A DNA stretch of 64,000 nt, taken from contig NZ_AUIJ01000001.1 in the NCBI RefSeq assembly GCF_000423645.1, positions 372,001 to 436,000 of the forward strand, written 5' to 3'. The notes under the pieces were generated by a model that made no database searches, was not told where the DNA came from, and was given only the letters and a program-made list of their open reading frames with translations. The stretch is from Sediminimonas qiaohouensis DSM 21189 (GTDB taxonomy: Bacteria > Pseudomonadota > Alphaproteobacteria > Rhodobacterales > Rhodobacteraceae). Shown here in pieces: positions 44,888 through 53,003 of the stretch. Each line of letters opens with the position of its first letter. The stretch's first letter is position 1. The translations under genes were made by a program, and so were the position numbers.

Positions 44888-45751
44888 ATGCACAACACCA
44901 GACAGACCACCACCAACGACACCCCCGACCTGCGCCGCATTCCGCCGCGGCAAACCGGCCTGATCGGCCGCCTGCAGGACGTGCTGGAATCGGCGCGCTT
45001 CCAGAACGCGATCATCGTGCTGATCGCGCTCAACGCGGTCACGCTGGGACTAGAGACCAGTCAATCGGTCATGGCCGCCGCCGGGCCTCTGCTGGTCGTG
45101 ATCGACAAGGTGTTCCTGTCGATTTTCGTGGCCGAGATCCTGGCCAAGCTGCTGGTTTACCGCACCCGGTTTCACCGCGACCCGTGGAACCTGTTTGACA
45201 CGGCGGTGGTTGCCATCGCCCTGATCCCGGCCACCGGTAGCCTCTCGGCGCTGCGCGCGCTGCGTATCCTGCGGGTGCTGCGGCTGGTCTCTGCCGTGCC
45301 GTCGATGCGCCGCGTGGTGGGCGCACTGGTCGCGTCGATCCCGGGGATCGGTTCGATCATAGGGCTGCTTTTGCTGGTGTTTTATATCTTCGCGGTGATC
45401 GCGACCAAGATGTTTGGCGCCGCGTTCCCCGAATGGTTCGGCACCATCGGCGCGTCGCTCTACAGCCTGTTCCAGATCATGACGCTGGAAAGCTGGTCAA
45501 TGGGCATCGTGCGCCCGGTGATGGAAGTGTACCCACTGGCCTGGGCGTATTTCCTGCCCTTCATCCTGCTGACCTCGTTCACCGTTCTGAACCTGTTCAT
45601 CGGTATCGTGGTGGACGCCATCCAGCGCCAGCACGAGGCCGAAGCCGCCGAAGAGGCCGAGCACATAATCGACGAAAGCCAGGGCCACCACGACGAGATC
45701 ATAACCGAGCTGCGCGCCCTGCGCCGCGAAGTCGAGACGTTGAAGCGGTAG
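44888..45751 (+). CDS. NavBac-type voltage-gated sodium channel (single-domain, six-TM)
   Basis: A 287-residue channel of the ion-transport family. S1-S4 form a voltage sensor: the S4 segment SALRALRILRVLRLV has arginine every third residue. The pore loop reads FQIMTLESWSMGIVRPVME, whose TLESWSM selectivity filter is the one seen in the sodium-selective NavAb channel. S6 (TSFTVLNLFIGIVVDAIQ) leads into an acidic neck and a coiled coil (IITELRALRREVETLKR) that should hold a tetramer together. The start is uncertain: ATGs at 44810, 44843 and 44888 all lack a good ribosome site; I chose the last, giving a length usual for NavBac. It follows the sat-cysC terminator and stands alone. Confidence 0.9.
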   Translation: MHNTRQTTTNDTPDLRRIPPRQTGLIGRLQDVLESARFQNAIIVLIALNAVTLGLETSQSVMAAAGPLLVVIDKVFLSIFVAEILAKLLVYRTRFHRDPWNLFDTAVVAIALIPATGSLSALRALRILRVLRLVSAVPSMRRVVGALVASIPGIGSIIGLLLLVFYIFAVIATKMFGAAFPEWFGTIGASLYSLFQIMTLESWSMGIVRPVMEVYPLAWAYFLPFILLTSFTVLNLFIGIVVDAIQRQHEAEAAEEAEHIIDESQGHHDEIITELRALRREVETLKR

Positions 45752-45810
45752 AGAAGGGCCGATGCTCAAAGCGTGGATGGGACTGGCCTTGAACGCACAT
45801 CGCGCGACCG

Positions 45811-45994
45811 GCTGAGAAGCCGCGCATAGTCGGGCAGCGGTGCGGCGATCCTCCGCTGGTGCGGGGGGCACTTTATTCCAGCCAAATCCGAATAAGATCA
45901 GAGCCGTGCGCAGGTGTCAGCCCGATCGCCGTGCCGGGGGGCGGCCCGGCGCTACGCGCCTTTACTCCGCGCAGGGCGTTATATGAGATGTCTG
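45811..45994. repeat. Dispersed intergenic element, copy C (diverged)
   Basis: Lies between the convergent ends of the sodium-channel and DUF1150 genes. It keeps GCCGCGCATAGTCGGGC, CTTTATTCCAGCCAAATCCG (from 45871), GGCGGCCCGGCGCTACGCGC and CTCCGCGCAGGGCGTTATAT, in the same order as copies A, B and D, but the inner hairpins are gone. No gene is seen in the 279-bp gap. Confidence 0.65.
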
Positions 45995-46030
45995 CAACAG
46001 GCCACACGCCACCCGAACGCAAGCGCCCTC

Positions 46031-46261
46031 TTAATGCACCGTCACCGGCGCCAGGTCGTTCTGCCGCGCCAGCACGAAGGCCATCTGCCGATCGCCCACC
46101 AGCGCCAGTTGCTGACCGTTGCTGTCATGCACGGCATAGAGCGTCTCCGCCCCTTCCTCGACCTGCTCGCGGACTTCCTCGGGCAGGTCGGCTACCTTGA
46201 CCGGGCGCACATACACAATGCGATCCTCGCGGTTCGTGTCAAATTCGTACCTGGTATCCAT
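46031..46261 (-). CDS. DUF1150 family protein, partner gene of Hsp20
   Basis: A 76-residue protein with the family pattern RIVYVRPVKVADLPEEVREQ and LYAVHDSNGQQLALVGDRQM then AFVLARQNDLAPVTVH. The role of DUF1150 is not known; it regularly sits beside small heat-shock genes in alphaproteobacteria. The ATG at 46261 has a GGAAGGGG site, which lies within the end of the Hsp20 gene; the Hsp20 stop is six bases before it, so the two are coupled and probably share heat-shock control. Confidence 0.85.
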   Translation of the reverse strand: MDTRYEFDTNREDRIVYVRPVKVADLPEEVREQVEEGAETLYAVHDSNGQQLALVGDRQMAFVLARQNDLAPVTVH

Positions 46262-46266
46262 GTCTA

Positions 46267-46680
46267 TCACCCCTTCCTGATCTGGATCGTCTGAACAACC
46301 GTGTCGGGCCGCGCGCGCGACAGATCAACATGCAGCAGGCCGTTCTCCATGACCGCCTGCCCCACTTCGACGCCGTCGGCCAACACGAAGGACCGCTGGA
46401 ATTGCCGCGCCGCGATGCCGCGATGCAGGAACACCCGGTCCTCGCCATCGTCGCGTTGCCGGCCCCGGATCACCAGTTGCCGGTCCTCGACGGTGATCGA
46501 CAGATCCTCTTCGGCAAAGCCCGCCACCGCCAGCGTGATGCGGTAGGTATCATCGGATGTCTGTTCGATATTGAAGGGCGGATAGCCCTCGTTGCCGGAT
46601 TTCGCGTTCCGTTCCAGCAACCGCTCTAGCTGCTCGAACCCCAGCAGATAGGGGTGCGACCCCAGGGAAAGTTTGCTCAT
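46267..46680 (-). CDS. Small heat-shock protein, Hsp20/IbpA-like
   Basis: A 137-residue holdase chaperone. The N-terminal PYLLGFEQLERLLERNAKS and YPPFNIEQTSDDTYRITLAV, FAEEDLSITVEDRQLVIRG and FLHRGIAARQFQRSFVLADG are classic IbpA alpha-crystallin features; the C-terminal tail is short and the usual I-x-I anchor appears as QTIQIRKG. It binds unfolding proteins and hands them to DnaK/ClpB. The ATG at 46680 follows AAGGA; a TTG 18 bases upstream is less likely. A heat-shock-type promoter candidate lies about 60 bases upstream. Confidence 0.93.
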   Translation of the reverse strand: MSKLSLGSHPYLLGFEQLERLLERNAKSGNEGYPPFNIEQTSDDTYRITLAVAGFAEEDLSITVEDRQLVIRGRQRDDGEDRVFLHRGIAARQFQRSFVLADGVEVGQAVMENGLLHVDLSRARPDTVVQTIQIRKG

Positions 46681-46743
46681 CGACACGTCCTTGTTCAAGC
46701 GACAGTCCTAAATCGGGCCCCGTTGCGGCGACCCACACGGTAA

Positions 46744-46772
46744 ATATGGGCACATGACCCCGCCCGTGCAAG
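46744..46772 (-). promoter_or_regulatory. Candidate RpoH (sigma-32) promoter for hsp20-DUF1150
   Basis: On the minus strand CTTG (46772-46769) and CCCATAT (46750-46744) are 18 bases apart, which fits the CTTG ... CYYATNT pattern of alphaproteobacterial heat-shock promoters. The predicted start leaves a leader of about 57 bases before the Hsp20 ATG. Gene function supports the match. Confidence 0.42.
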
Positions 46773-46837
46773 GCCTTTGCCTACGCGCCGGTTTTCAGTA
46801 TCCTTGGGCACCCGCCTGACAAATGGAATCACCGTTC

Positions 46838-47062
46838 ATGAATGCCCAAACCGACATTTCCATGAAATCCGACGACGTGTTGCGCGTCGAGCTGGAGGTA
46901 TTCCGCCGCGAGCATCGCGACCTCGACGAGGCGATTCAAGCCCTCACCGAAAAGGGCACCGGCGATCAACTGACCGTGCAGCGCCTCAAGAAGAAAAAGC
47001 TGCAACTCAAGGACCTGATCGCCCGGATCGAGGATCGTTTGCTGCCCGACATCATTGCGTAA
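46838..47062 (+). CDS. YdcH/DUF465 family small helical protein
   Basis: A 74-residue all-helical, highly charged protein: LRVELEVFRREHRDLDEAIQ, then QRLKKKKLQLKDLIARIEDR and a terminal LLPDIIA, which is the DUF465 pattern. No function is established. Its start is uncertain between ATGs at 46823, 46838 and 46865; none has a strong ribosome site. It diverges from hsp20, and the purEK promoter overlaps its last codons. Confidence 0.8.
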   Translation: MNAQTDISMKSDDVLRVELEVFRREHRDLDEAIQALTEKGTGDQLTVQRLKKKKLQLKDLIARIEDRLLPDIIA

Positions 47063-47082
47063 CCCCCGCCCTTGGGTATAGT
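47055..47082 (+). promoter_or_regulatory. Candidate sigma-70 promoter for purE-purK
   Basis: TTGCGT (47055-47060, inside the last codons of ydcH) and TATAGT (47077-47082) are 16 bases apart, placing a start near 47089 and a ~30-base leader. CCTTGG/CCAAGG (47070-47092) flank the -10. Confidence 0.45.
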
Positions 47083-47117
47083 GCGCGCCAAGGAAACATG
47101 GGGCGCGCGCACGCGAT

Positions 47118-47618
47118 ATGACACAGGCACACACACAGGTTCAGGTCGGCATCATCATGGGCAGTCAATCCGACTGGGCCACCATGCGCGAGGCCGCCGA
47201 AATCCTTGATACCCTCGGCATCGCGCATGAGGCGCGCATCGTCTCGGCGCACCGCACCCCCGACCGCCTTTGGGAATACGGCCGCACCGCGGTTGACCGG
47301 GGCCTGCGGGTAATCATCGCCGGCGCGGGCGGCGCGGCGCACCTGCCAGGCATGATGGCGTCGAAAACCCGCGTGCCGGTGATCGGCGTGCCGGTGCAGA
47401 CCCGCGCGCTTTCGGGGGTGGATAGCCTCTATTCCATCGTGCAAATGCCGCGCGGCTTCCCGGTGGCCACGATGGCGATCGGCGCGGCGGGCGCGGCCAA
47501 TGCCGGGCTGATGGCGGCGCAGATCCTTGCGCTGGACGATGCAGACCTGGCCGCGCGCCTCGATACGTGGCGCGCCGATCTTTCCGCCTCTATCCCGCAG
47601 GAGCCAACCGATGACTGA
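47118..47618 (+). CDS. purE: N5-carboxyaminoimidazole ribonucleotide mutase PurE
   Basis: A 166-residue purine enzyme that converts N5-CAIR to [64 protein letters not shown] and [20 protein letters not shown] with [13 protein letters not shown] are the family signatures of class I PurE. The ribosome site is weak. Its last codons overlap the purK start by eight bases, so the pair is coupled. Confidence 0.96.
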   Translation: MTQAHTQVQVGIIMGSQSDWATMREAAEILDTLGIAHEARIVSAHRTPDRLWEYGRTAVDRGLRVIIAGAGGAAHLPGMMASKTRVPVIGVPVQTRALSGVDSLYSIVQMPRGFPVATMAIGAAGAANAGLMAAQILALDDADLAARLDTWRADLSASIPQEPTDD

Positions 47619-48684
47619 GCCCCTCGCCCCCGGTAGCACCATCGGCATTCTTGGCGGCGGACAGTTGGGCCGCATGCTCTCGGTTGCGGCCGCGCGCCTT
47701 GGCTACCGCACCCATATATTCGAGCCGGGCGCACAGCCCCCCGCCGCCGATGTCGCCCATTCCCTGACGACCGCCCGCTATGACGACGACGCGGCCCTGC
47801 GCGCCTTTGCCGAAGCGGTCGATGTCATCACCTACGAGTTCGAGAATATCCCGACCGAGGCGCTGAACCTGCTGGAGACGCTGCGCCCCATACACCCCGG
47901 CCGCCGCGCCCTCGCGATCAGCCAGGACCGCCTGACCGAAAAGGCGTTCCTGTCCGAGCACGGGCTGCGCACCGCCCCCTTCGCCGCCGTCGACGACGAA
48001 GAGGACCTCGCCGAAGCTCTGGTCGAGATCGGCACGCCCGCGATCCTCAAGACCCGCCGCTTTGGCTATGACGGCAAGGGGCAGGCCCGCATCAACGCCC
48101 TGACCGACGCCGATCAGGCCCTCGCGGACATGGCCGGCGCCCCCGCCATCCTGGAAGGGGTCATTGATTTCAGCCACGAGGTATCGGTCATTGCCGCGCG
48201 CGGGCTGGACGGGTCGGTGGCCTGTTTCGACCCGGGCGAAAACGTGCACGAGAGCGGCATTCTGCGCACCACCACCGTGCCCGCCCGCCTCAGCGCCGCA
48301 CAGCGCAGCGATGCGGTGCTCCTATCCGCCAACATCCTGAACGCATTGCATTATGTTGGCGTTCTGGGGGTCGAACTGTTCGTCACGACGGATGGCCTCG
48401 TGGTCAATGAAATCGCCCCGCGCGTGCACAATTCCGGCCACTGGACGCAACAAGGCTGCGCCGTTGACCAGTTCGAGCAGCACATCCGCGCCGTCGCCGG
48501 CTGGCCGCTGGCCGATGGCGCCCGCCACTGCGACGTGGTGATGGAAAACCTGATCGGCGATGACGTGGACCGCGTGCCGCAGATCGCACAAGAGACGCGC
48601 GCCGCCCTCCACCTTTACGGCAAGTCCGAGTCCCGCCCCGGTCGCAAGATGGGCCACGTCAACCGGATCATAAACACACAATGA
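47611..48684 (+). CDS. purK: N5-carboxyaminoimidazole ribonucleotide synthase PurK
   Basis: A 357-residue ATP-grasp enzyme that makes N5-CAIR from AIR, bicarbonate and ATP, the substrate of Pur[21 protein letters not shown] is the N-terminal nucleotide-binding loop; [44 protein letters not shown] and [19 protein letters not shown] are characteristic. The ATG at 47611 follows CAGGAGCCAACC. The stop overlaps the start of the AT-rich sulfotransferase gene (ATGA). Confidence 0.96.
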   Translation: MTEPLAPGSTIGILGGGQLGRMLSVAAARLGYRTHIFEPGAQPPAADVAHSLTTARYDDDAALRAFAEAVDVITYEFENIPTEALNLLETLRPIHPGRRALAISQDRLTEKAFLSEHGLRTAPFAAVDDEEDLAEALVEIGTPAILKTRRFGYDGKGQARINALTDADQALADMAGAPAILEGVIDFSHEVSVIAARGLDGSVACFDPGENVHESGILRTTTVPARLSAAQRSDAVLLSANILNALHYVGVLGVELFVTTDGLVVNEIAPRVHNSGHWTQQGCAVDQFEQHIRAVAGWPLADGARHCDVVMENLIGDDVDRVPQIAQETRAALHLYGKSESRPGRKMGHVNRIINTQ

Positions 48685-49409
48685 GGCAATGTGTCGAAAC
48701 AAACAGGAAACTTCCTCCGCAGCTAAGAAGAAATCCCATTGGTAAATGTATTTATTTCGCAACGAAACGCATTTACAAGTACCTGAACATTATTCCCACC
48801 CCCTACAAGACACAGTATTTCGTCAACGGATACCCGGTAATACTGATTCATAATCCAAAGTGTGGCGGCACATCTCTCAAATCCATGCTCGGAAATTCCG
48901 GAACCACCCATTCGATGCCGCGCCACGTTATGCGGGAATCAAAATGGCTCAGAACCTACTCTATTGTAGCAGCACGAGATCCATTCGATCGATTTGTGTC
49001 GGGTTACTCATTTTTTGTGAACGGCCCGTACAAGGGAGCTCTCTATAACCACTATGGAGACGCGTTAAAGAAAATGGATGCATTCACATTTTTTGAATTC
49101 ATCAAGCAGCATCCAGAAAACCTTGGCCATCAGGTAGATTGGGCAACCTTTCCATCCAGCCAGAAGCCACAGGCCGATCTTATATTGAAAACCGAACTTT
49201 CAGAATTCTGGTGGAAAACCCTGAAAGATCACGGCATCACCACGAGTCAAAACAATCTTCCCAAGAAAAACTCATCACGCAAGTCAGGATATTCAGACGC
49301 CGATATCCTGAAAGTTTCAAACAGCGAGCTGAAAAAACTGAAATCCATGGTCGCGGAATACTACAGGCGTGACTATGAGTTCTTCGGCTACCCTTTCCCA
49401 AAGACATAA
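48681..49409 (+). CDS. Sulfotransferase-family protein, AT-rich accessory gene
   Basis: A 242-residue protein. ILIHNPKCGGTSLKSMLG is the 5'-phosphosulfate (PAPS) loop, and VAARDPFDRFVSGYSFF is the 3'-phosphate-binding segment of membrane-type carbohydrate sulfotransferases (sulfotransferase family 2 fold). The C-terminal part is lysine-rich and ends YYRRDYEFFGYPF, a segment typical of the family. A basic N-terminus has no clear membrane anchor. Base composition is markedly lower in GC than purK before it and trpF after it, pointing to horizontal arrival. It is coupled to purK by ATGA and would depend on PAPS, which Sat-CysC (43-44.7 kb) can make. The acceptor, perhaps a surface glycan, is unknown. 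Confidence 0.8.
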   Translation: MRQCVETNRKLPPQLRRNPIGKCIYFATKRIYKYLNIIPTPYKTQYFVNGYPVILIHNPKCGGTSLKSMLGNSGTTHSMPRHVMRESKWLRTYSIVAARDPFDRFVSGYSFFVNGPYKGALYNHYGDALKKMDAFTFFEFIKQHPENLGHQVDWATFPSSQKPQADLILKTELSEFWWKTLKDHGITTSQNNLPKKNSSRKSGYSDADILKVSNSELKKLKSMVAEYYRRDYEFFGYPFPKT

Positions 49410-49504
49410 ACGATAGCCAAGCAACGTCCGGGCAATAACGCGCGCCCCGCCCGAATAGCGCCAAAGGCGCCGGACGGCGCCACCCCACGGGCAGGCGCGC
49501 GCCC

Positions 49505-50164
49505 TCAGCCGCCCTGCACAGCCCCTTTCGCCGCCGCGACAAATGCGCGGATCAGGGCCTCGTCCTTCTGCCCCGGCGCGCTTTCAACGCCCGATGACAC
49601 GTCTACCTGCCGCGCCCCCGTCAGGCGGATCGCCGCTGCCACGTTCCCGGGCGTCAGCCCCCCGGCCAGCATCCACGGCACCGGCCAGCGCCGCCCCGAA
49701 ATCAGCCGCCAATCAAACGACAGCCCATTGCCCCCCGGCAGCGCGGCCCCCTCGGCCGGTTTGGCATCGACCAGCAACTGATCGGCGACGCGGCCGTATT
49801 CCTCCAGCGCGGGCAGATCGTCCTCGGTGGCCACGCCCACGGCCTTCATCACCGGCAGGCCGTACCGTGCGCGCAGTTCCGCAACCCGCTGCGGCGTCTC
49901 GCGGCCATGCAGTTGCAACATGTCCAGCGGCACCTGCGCTGTGATCTCGTCCAGGTCCGCATCGCTCGCGTTGACCACAAGCGCCACCTTGGCCAGCCCC
50001 GGCGGCGCCTCCAGCGCCAGCGCGCGCGCCTGCGCGGGCGTCAGGTGCCGCGGTGATTTCTCGAAGAACACGAACCCGCCATAGGTCGCGCCCGCCGCCG
50101 CCGCCGCGCGCACGTGCTCGGGCCGCGTCAGGCCGCAGATCTTGACCGCAATGTCGGATGTCAT
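49505..50164 (-). CDS. trpF: Phosphoribosylanthranilate isomerase TrpF
   Basis: A 219-residue TIM-barrel enzyme of tryptophan synthesis (PRA to CdRP). [20 protein letters not shown] with [69 protein letters not shown] and [20 protein letters not shown] are complete, including the catalytic Cys and Asp. The 60-bp gap to the LapA-like gene holds a GC hairpin. TrpB, often the next gene, is not in the visible downstream region, which is instead occupied by element fragments and the sulfotransferase gene. Confidence 0.96.
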   Translation of the reverse strand: MTSDIAVKICGLTRPEHVRAAAAAGATYGGFVFFEKSPRHLTPAQARALALEAPPGLAKVALVVNASDADLDEITAQVPLDMLQLHGRETPQRVAELRARYGLPVMKAVGVATEDDLPALEEYGRVADQLLVDAKPAEGAALPGGNGLSFDWRLISGRRWPVPWMLAGGLTPGNVAAAIRLTGARQVDVSSGVESAPGQKDEALIRAFVAAAKGAVQGG

Positions 50165-50199
50165 ACCAAACCGCCCAAACCGCCTGTCTTGCCCGGCAG

Positions 50200-50220
50200 G
50201 CCCCGCCGCGCGGGCGGGGC
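50200..50220 (-). terminator. GC hairpin between the LapA-like gene and trpF
   Basis: GCCCCGCC-GCGCG-GGCGGGGC: a perfect 8-bp stem six bases after the LapA-like stop and 36 bases before the trpF ATG. There is no T-run; it may attenuate or separate the two transcripts. Confidence 0.35.
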
Positions 50221-50225
50221 GCGCC

Positions 50226-50576
50226 TCAGCTCACCTCGTCCAGAAGCGCCAGAACCTCGTCCTTGCCCTCGTCGCGCTGGCCTTTCACGCGCGACAGCTC
50301 GCGCTTCATCGCGGACACCTCGCGCGCCTTGCGGGCCGCATCGGCGCGGTGCTTGTGCTCGCGCAGCCATTCCCACACGAACCCGATCAGCAGCCCTGCC
50401 ACGATCCCGGCGAATATCACGATATACAGCGGCACGTCGATGGCCAGCGGCGCCCCGACAAACCCCGCCAACGCGTCGGGCAGCAGCCGTAGCGTGACGA
50501 TACCGCGATTGGCCAATGCCACGGTAATCAGGATCACCGCCAGCGCGGCAATCAGGGCATAGCGAATGTATCGCAT
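50226..50576 (-). CDS. LapA-domain (DUF1049) inner-membrane protein
   Basis: A 116-residue protein with two membrane segments ([20 protein letters not shown] and [20 protein letters not shown]) and a charged coiled-coil tail ([19 protein letters not shown]). This is the LapA pattern; in E. coli LapA acts with LapB in controlling LPS synthesis through LpxC turnover. No lapB follows here, so the exact role is uncertain. It lies 10 bp behind ihfB, as part of the rpsA-ihfB-lapA-trpF run. Confidence 0.85.
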   Translation of the reverse strand: MRYIRYALIAALAVILITVALANRGIVTLRLLPDALAGFVGAPLAIDVPLYIVIFAGIVAGLLIGFVWEWLREHKHRADAARKAREVSAMKRELSRVKGQRDEGKDEVLALLDEVS

Positions 50577-50586
50577 CGGCTCGGGC

Positions 50587-50868
50587 TCACTTTCCGTTCA
50601 GGCGATCGCGCAGCAGCTTGCCGGTCTTGAAGAACGGCACATGCTTTTCCTCAACATGCACCGATTCCCCGGTTCGCGGGTTGCGGCCAATCCGCGCGTC
50701 CCGCTTCTTGACCGAGAACGCGCCGAACCCGCGAAGCTCCACCCGGTCGCCGCGCGCCATCGCGTTGGTGATCTCTTCAAAGATCGTGTTCACGATCTTC
50801 TCGACATCGCGTTGGTACAAGTGCGGGTTTTCATCCGCGATCTGCTGGATCAATTCAGATCTGATCAT
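50587..50868 (-). CDS. ihfB: Integration host factor subunit beta
   Basis: A 93-residue DNA-bending protein of the HU/IHF family: [20 protein letters not shown] with [40 protein letters not shown] and [20 protein letters not shown], including the intercalating proline (RNPRTGE). The ELRGFGAF and HVEEK variants identify it as the beta subunit. The partner ihfA is not in the window. The 262-bp region upstream holds the rpsA terminator and two dyad repeats. Confidence 0.95.
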   Translation of the reverse strand: MIRSELIQQIADENPHLYQRDVEKIVNTIFEEITNAMARGDRVELRGFGAFSVKKRDARIGRNPRTGESVHVEEKHVPFFKTGKLLRDRLNGK

Positions 50869-50960
50869 CGACCATCCCCCCGATCGTTCTTATGGACGCC
50901 ATTCGCGCTAACCATAGGAACAATAAACGTGATCGGAAACCGGAACGAAGCACGAAATCG

Positions 50961-50991
50961 ACCGATTGTCGGTTTCTTGCCGATTATCGGC
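50961..50991. promoter_or_regulatory. Tandem dyads CCGATTRTCGG upstream of ihfB
   Basis: ACCGATTGTCGGT (50961-50973) and GCCGATTATCGGC (50979-50991) are two near-identical dyads with centres 18 bp apart. They sit about 95-120 bp before ihfB and behind the rpsA terminator. The repeated half-sites suggest a dimeric regulator bound side by side, though the sequence could also form RNA hairpins. The rest of the 262-bp gap shows no gene. Confidence 0.35.
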
Positions 50992-51080
50992 CGGATTTTT
51001 GCCTGCCGCGCGCGCCGGATGGCGCCATCGGCGCGCGCGGAGCGCGGCACGGCCGGCTGCCGATTCGCGGCAAATGCGAA

Positions 51081-51107
51081 CGGCCCCGCCCTTTCGGGAC
51101 GGGGCCG
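51081..51107 (-). terminator. Terminator hairpin after rpsA
   Basis: CGGCCCCG ... CGGGGCCG with an inner CCC-TTTC-GGG extension forms a strong stem 24 bases beyond the rpsA stop. The T-run after it is poor (TTCGCATTTG). Confidence 0.5.
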
Positions 51108-51130
51108 CCGCGTCTTCCCGCTGTGGGGAT

Positions 51131-52819
51131 TTACTTCTCGTCTTCGTCGCCCTTGAGGGCCGCGCCAAGGATATCGCCCAGCGATGCGCCGGAATCCGAG
51201 CTGCCGTACTGTTCCACGGCCTCTTTTTCCTCGGCGATCTCGCGCGCCTTGATCGACAGGCCCAGACGGCGGGACTTGGCATCGACATTGGTCACGCGCA
51301 CGTCAACCTTATCGCCGACCGAGAACCGCTCGGGGCGCTGCTCGGCACGGTCGCGGCTCAGGTCGGAGCGACGGATGAAGCTCTTCATCCCTTCGTATTC
51401 CACCTCGATGCCGCCATCCTCGATCGCGGTGACTTCCACCGTGATGACCGAGCCGCGCTTCACGCCGCCCACGACCTCGGCGAACTTGTCGCCGCCCATG
51501 GCCTTGATCGACAGGGAAATGCGCTCTTTCTCGACATCCACATCCAGCACGACCGCCTGAACGACGTCGCCCTTGTGGTAGTTCTGGATCGCATCCTCGC
51601 CACGCTCGTCCCAGCTCAGATCGCTGAGGTGAACCATGCCGTCGATGTCGCCTTCCAGGCCGATGAACAGGCCGAACTCGGTGATGTTCTTGACCTCACC
51701 TTCAACCTGCGTTCCCTCGGGATGGGTCTCTGCGAACACTTCCCACGGGTTGCGCTGCGTCTGCTTCAGGCCAAGGCTGACACGGCGCTTGGCCGGGTCG
51801 ATATCCAGAACCATGACCTCGACTTCCTGGCTGGTCGAAACGATCTTGCCGGGATGCACGTTCTTCTTGGTCCAGGACATCTCGCTGACGTGAACCAGCC
51901 CCTCGATCCCCGGCTCCAGCTCCACGAAGGCGCCGTAATCGGTGATGTTGGTGACGCGGCCGGTGTGCACGCTGTCCAGCGGATACTTGGTTGCCACCAG
52001 GTCCCAGGGATCTTCCTGAAGCTGCTTCATGCCCAGGCTGATACGGTGGGTTTCCTTGTTGATCTTGATGACCTGCACGTTGATCGTCTCGCCGATCGAC
52101 ACGATCTCGGACGGGTGGTTGACCCGGCGCCATGCCATGTCGGTGACGTGCAGAAGGCCGTCAACACCGCCCAGATCGACGAAGGCGCCGTACTCGGTGA
52201 TGTTCTTGACAACACCTTCGACGGTCTGACCCTCGGTCAGGTTGGCGATGACCTCGGCGCGCTGTTCGGCGCGGCTTTCTTCCAGGATGGCGCGGCGCGA
52301 CACGACGATGTTGCCACGGCGGCGGTCCATCTTGAGGATCTGGAACGGCTGCTTGAGACCCATCAGGGGGCCGGCGTCGCGTACGGGGCGCACGTCCACC
52401 TGGCTGCCGGGCAGGAACGCCACGGCGCCGCCCAGATCGACCGTAAAGCCGCCCTTCACGCGGCCAAAGATCGCGCCTTCGACGCGTTCCTCGGCGGCAT
52501 AGGCTTTCTCCAGGCGGTCCCACGCGGCTTCGCGGCGGGCCATCTCACGGCTGATGACCGCTTCGCCGCGGGCATTCTCGACCTGGCGAAGGAACACCTC
52601 CACCTCGTCGCCCACGCTGATTTCGGGGTCTTCTCCGGGATTTGCGAATTCCTTGAGCTCGACGCGGCCTTCCATCTTGTAGCCGACATCGATGATGGCT
52701 TGTCCCGCCTCGATGGCGATGACTTTGCCGGTCACGACACTGCCCTCTTCGGGGGTGTCCATTTCGAAGCTTTCGTTCAGGAGGGCTTCGAATTCCTCCA
52801 TGGATGCGTTTTGAGCCAT
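51131..52819 (-). CDS. rpsA: 30S ribosomal protein S1
   Basis: A 562-residue protein with six S1 RNA-binding repeats; each shows the FVDLGG/GLVHVSEM pattern (for example ITEYGAFVDLGGVDGLLHVT and TDYGAFVELEPGIEGLVHVS). It delivers mRNA to the 30S subunit during initiation. The N-terminus (MEEFEALLNESFEMDTPEEG) is the ribosome-binding end and the acidic tail ends in KGDEDEK. It is followed by ihfB, LapA-like and trpF. The 180-base leader contains a promoter-terminator pair described separately, which may be an attenuator. Confidence 0.97.
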   Translation of the reverse strand: MAQNASMEEFEALLNESFEMDTPEEGSVVTGKVIAIEAGQAIIDVGYKMEGRVELKEFANPGEDPEISVGDEVEVFLRQVENARGEAVISREMARREAAWDRLEKAYAAEERVEGAIFGRVKGGFTVDLGGAVAFLPGSQVDVRPVRDAGPLMGLKQPFQILKMDRRRGNIVVSRRAILEESRAEQRAEVIANLTEGQTVEGVVKNITEYGAFVDLGGVDGLLHVTDMAWRRVNHPSEIVSIGETINVQVIKINKETHRISLGMKQLQEDPWDLVATKYPLDSVHTGRVTNITDYGAFVELEPGIEGLVHVSEMSWTKKNVHPGKIVSTSQEVEVMVLDIDPAKRRVSLGLKQTQRNPWEVFAETHPEGTQVEGEVKNITEFGLFIGLEGDIDGMVHLSDLSWDERGEDAIQNYHKGDVVQAVVLDVDVEKERISLSIKAMGGDKFAEVVGGVKRGSVITVEVTAIEDGGIEVEYEGMKSFIRRSDLSRDRAEQRPERFSVGDKVDVRVTNVDAKSRRLGLSIKAREIAEEKEAVEQYGSSDSGASLGDILGAALKGDEDEK

Positions 52820-52921
52820 GTGGTCTTACGGTTTCCTATTCTACAACTGTTTCCGGCCGTGCGGTTGTCTCCGCCGGTCTTGGGGTTTGGTCACTTGACG
52901 CCACACACATAAGGCCGCCAC

Positions 52922-52997
52922 AAAAACGAAAGAGGGCCGGTTGCATCCCGACCCTGCCTGTATGCTTCGGTCTTGTGGCTTTGGCGCCCTTCTCGAC
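52922..52997 (-). ncRNA. Candidate ~75-nt small RNA or attenuated rpsA leader
   Basis: A promoter (53004-53032) would start transcription near 52997. About 43 bases on, GGGTCGG-ATGCAA-CCGGCCC forms a 7-bp stem (52954-52934, one G-U pair) followed by TCTTTCGTTTTTG, a good intrinsic terminator on the minus strand. Promoter and terminator together define a short transcript between cmk and rpsA. If termination is partial, the RNA is the rpsA leader with attenuation; if complete, it is a free small RNA. No protein frame is convincing in 52820-53186. Confidence 0.42.
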
Positions 52998-53003
52998 GGG
53001 GGG

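Noticed and set aside
50966-52912. A 648-codon open frame antisense to rpsA
   Set aside because: The repeated S1 domains and GC-rich codons create the open antisense frame. It has no independent start signal or domain.
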